A stretch of DNA of 6,017 nucleotides. Source: Methanosarcinales archaeon. Lineage in GTDB: Archaea; Halobacteriota; Syntropharchaeia; Alkanophagales; Methanospirareceae. Shown here piece by piece: positions 5,136 through 6,017 of this stretch (the first letter of the stretch is position 1; each line of letters begins with the position of its first letter). The DNA lies in assembly GCA_003661125.1 (NCBI GenBank), contig QMVO01000115.1, forward strand, positions 1-6,017. Reading direction: 5' to 3'. Position numbers and translations under genes: made by a program. Below the pieces are notes generated by a model that saw only the letters and a list, made by a program, of their open reading frames with translations, made no database searches and was not told where the DNA came from.

Positions 5136-5160
5136 ACAATTGATGACTAAGGTGATTAAA

Positions 5161-5469
5161 ATGGCGGAGAGCAATTATATGATTCCGAGAAGTTTCGTGA
5201 AGGAAGTTGAAGAACTAAGTGAATTTGAAAAGAAGGATAGACCAAGTGTTATTAAAGAAGTCTTCAGGATAGGAATAGAGGAGAAAAGGAAGGAACTGGC
5301 ATTGGAATCGTATAAAAAGGGGAACGTATCGCTTGAGAAGGGCGCGGAAATAGCAAAACTGCCCTTGTTAGATTTTATTGACCTCATTGAGAAGGAGAAA
5401 ATCTTTAGGAAAATAGATGTTGATAATATAAGAAAACTAATTCTTGAGGAGTTCAACACTGAAATTTGA
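5161..5469 (+). CDS. UPF0175 family antitoxin-like protein
   Basis: The protein fits UPF0175 (Pfam PF03683), small archaeal and bacterial proteins usually found beside PIN-domain genes and thought to be antitoxins. From the ATG at 5161 it is 102 residues. An N-terminal ribbon-helix-helix-like part (YMIPRSFVKEVEELSEFE, then SVIKEVFRIGIEEKRKE) is followed by the family's helix-turn-helix-like block (LALESYKKGNVSLEKGAEIA, then LPLLDFIDLIEKEKI). I prefer 5161 because GGTGAT (5151-5156) sits at the right distance. An upstream ATG at 5143 and TTG at 5140 are in frame but lack a ribosome site and touch repeat (e). No PIN gene follows. The stop codon overlaps a TTG that opens a 55-codon frame. It may regulate transcription alone or pair with a distant toxin. 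Confidence 0.8.
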   Translation: MAESNYMIPRSFVKEVEELSEFEKKDRPSVIKEVFRIGIEEKRKELALESYKKGNVSLEKGAEIAKLPLLDFIDLIEKEKIFRKIDVDNIRKLILEEFNTEI

Positions 5470-5633
5470 TATTAAAGTCCGTATCAATCTGTTATCTACC
5501 GCTATGGGGATTTAAGAAGGAACTCGTAACAAGTGATGAAGCGGAGTATTTGCTGAGAAAACTGTTTACACGAAAAGATCCGAATCTCTTAGTGCTGATG
5601 GGGATTTTACGTGAACTTGAAAGGAGTAAGTAA
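5466..5633 (+). CDS. Hypothetical 55-residue protein or gene remnant
   Basis: I do not recognise it. TTG at 5466 overlaps the TGA stop of the UPF0175 gene (TTGA), an arrangement that would allow translational coupling. The frame then runs without a break to TAA at 5631-5633. The second half looks like real coding sequence: FKKELVTSDEAEYLLRKLF, then TRKDPNLLVLMGILRELERSK, two amphipathic helices with normal codons. The first half (ILKSVSICYLPLWG) is less convincing. No ATG or ribosome site supports the start. It could be the C-terminal remnant of a longer partner gene whose front was deleted. It lacks the aspartate motifs of a PIN toxin, so it is not an obvious partner for the antitoxin. Confidence 0.4.
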   Translation: MILKSVSICYLPLWGFKKELVTSDEAEYLLRKLFTRKDPNLLVLMGILRELERSK

Positions 5634-5676
5634 AAGAGTAGTAGCAGTAGAAAAACTCTTTTTAATCACCTTTATC

Positions 5677-5686
5677 TTTTTATTTA
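5677..5686 (+). promoter_or_regulatory. Weak TATA-like element before the zinc-finger gene
   Basis: TTTTTATTTA in a T-rich stretch lies 43 nt before the ATG at 5729 and would place transcription start near 5710, close to the ribosome site. The match to an archaeal TATA box is poor and no clear BRE precedes it. Confidence 0.25.
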
Positions 5687-5728
5687 TTGTTGGGATTTGC
5701 GAATAAAAACGGAGGTAAAGAGAAAAAA

Positions 5729-5866
5729 ATGAAATTTAGACTCGTTGAACCTTTGGTGTGCCCAATTTGCGGGGCAGAATTTGAGACTGAGGAAATGGTG
5801 AAAATGCATTTAATGACAAGGCATAGTGAAGAAGAGCTAAGAAAAGCGGTGTCAGTTATAGAGTAA
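5729..5866 (+). CDS. Small single C2H2 zinc-finger protein
   Basis: This 45-residue protein has one classical C2H2 finger: C11 and C14 (CPICG), 12 residues, H27, four residues, H32 (MHLMTRH). Hydrophobic core positions F18 and V24 are in their usual places, so the fold should bind one zinc ion. Such tiny archaeal fingers are generally presumed to bind nucleic acid or protein, but the target is unknown. Outside the finger are a short N-terminal strand (MKFRLVEPL) and a C-terminal helix (SEEELRKAVSVIE). GGAGGT at 5711-5716, 12 nt before the ATG, is strong support that this short frame is translated. It stands alone after an AT-rich gap, within the block bracketed by the two S-layer fragments. 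Confidence 0.75.
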   Translation: MKFRLVEPLVCPICGAEFETEEMVKMHLMTRHSEEELRKAVSVIE

Positions 5867-5909
5867 AGGAATAATCATTACTTTTCTTTCCCTGTTCGTT
5901 ACAAGGGTC

Positions 5910-5990
5910 ATGGGGCTCTCTCTTGATGGTAATGTTGTATTTGCTGCTTATTTGTCACTTATATTACTATTTATATTTATATCTAAATGA
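5910..5990 (+). other. Short hydrophobic reading frame, doubtful
   Basis: ATG at 5910 opens a 26-codon frame (MGLSLDGNVVFAAYLSLILL then FIFISK, TGA at 5988-5990) that would form one membrane helix. The frame is open back to about 5868. After the TGA the same frame reads VAYLVLRRR, the S-layer tail fragment. No ribosome site is evident. It may be the relic of a membrane-anchor region or chance in T-rich DNA. Confidence 0.2.
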
Positions 5991-5993
5991 GTC

Positions 5994-6017
5994 GCATACC
6001 TCGTGCTTAGAAGAAGG
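5994..6017 (+). pseudogene. Fragment of an S-layer gene (extreme C-terminal PGF-CTERM tail), cut by window end
   Basis: Nineteen bases (GCATACCTCGTGCTTAGAA) are identical to 4454-4472 of the S-layer gene. The match then continues with a 3-base deletion. It reads AYLVLRRR against AYLVLRKRR. The hydrophobic helix and PGF motif that should precede it are absent. It may continue beyond the window. Confidence 0.65.

Noticed and set aside
5140..5160. Longer start for the UPF0175 gene at TTG 5140 or ATG 5143
   Set aside because: No ribosome site precedes them, whereas GGTGAT lies in good position for the ATG at 5161, where family-like sequence begins.
1..6017. tRNA, rRNA or transposase genes
   Set aside because: I saw no cloverleaf-type arms, rRNA-like conserved blocks or transposase motifs on either strand.

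Overview
The window reads as archaeal chromosome. The evidence is TATA boxes with upstream BRE-like A-rich blocks, strong Shine-Dalgarno sites of the GGAGGTGA type, a large secreted surface protein ending in a PGF-CTERM sorting signal (the archaeosortase type), and VapBC-like and UPF0175 antitoxin genes. The surface-protein style suggests an uncultured methanogen/ANME-type or Archaeoglobi-like euryarchaeon. The exact lineage is my inference and cannot be fixed from this sequence. All genes I accept lie on the + strand.

Left third (1-1692): a run of five very small membrane proteins, none of a family I can name. The first (cut by the window edge) and the second (491-763) are paralogues with the plan signal peptide, short outer segment, one membrane helix, basic stop-transfer and charged coiled coil. 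The second has an in-frame TAA inside its membrane segment and is probably a pseudogene. Three more follow at 829, 1159 and 1456, each with one or two hydrophobic helices and a short amphipathic helix. The gaps between the last three hold AT-rich palindromic repeats.

Middle (1693-4570): a regulatory region of about 310 bp, then the dominant gene, an 826-residue S-layer-type protein (2006-4486), followed by a hairpin/T-tract terminator. The block at 1714-1806 is a diverged copy of the block upstream of the small-protein gene at 491. Both hold the same 20-mer, a GC inverted repeat, an ATGTCGAAAA box and a TATA box in the same order. This suggests that the small membrane proteins and the S-layer region share regulation, or that the promoter was duplicated.

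Right third (4571-6017): a degraded, mosaic region. It holds an intact VapB-type antitoxin whose VapC toxin is reduced to its first 35 codons; a 42-bp scrap of S-layer coding sequence; an inverted copy of the palindromic repeat; a UPF0175 antitoxin-like gene with no recognisable PIN partner; a 55-codon ORF of unknown identity; and a 45-residue single C2H2 zinc-finger protein. At the very edge is a second scrap matching the extreme 3' end of the S-layer gene. The two scraps are in S-layer order and bracket about 0.9 kb, as if a second S-layer gene had been broken by insertion of the intervening material.
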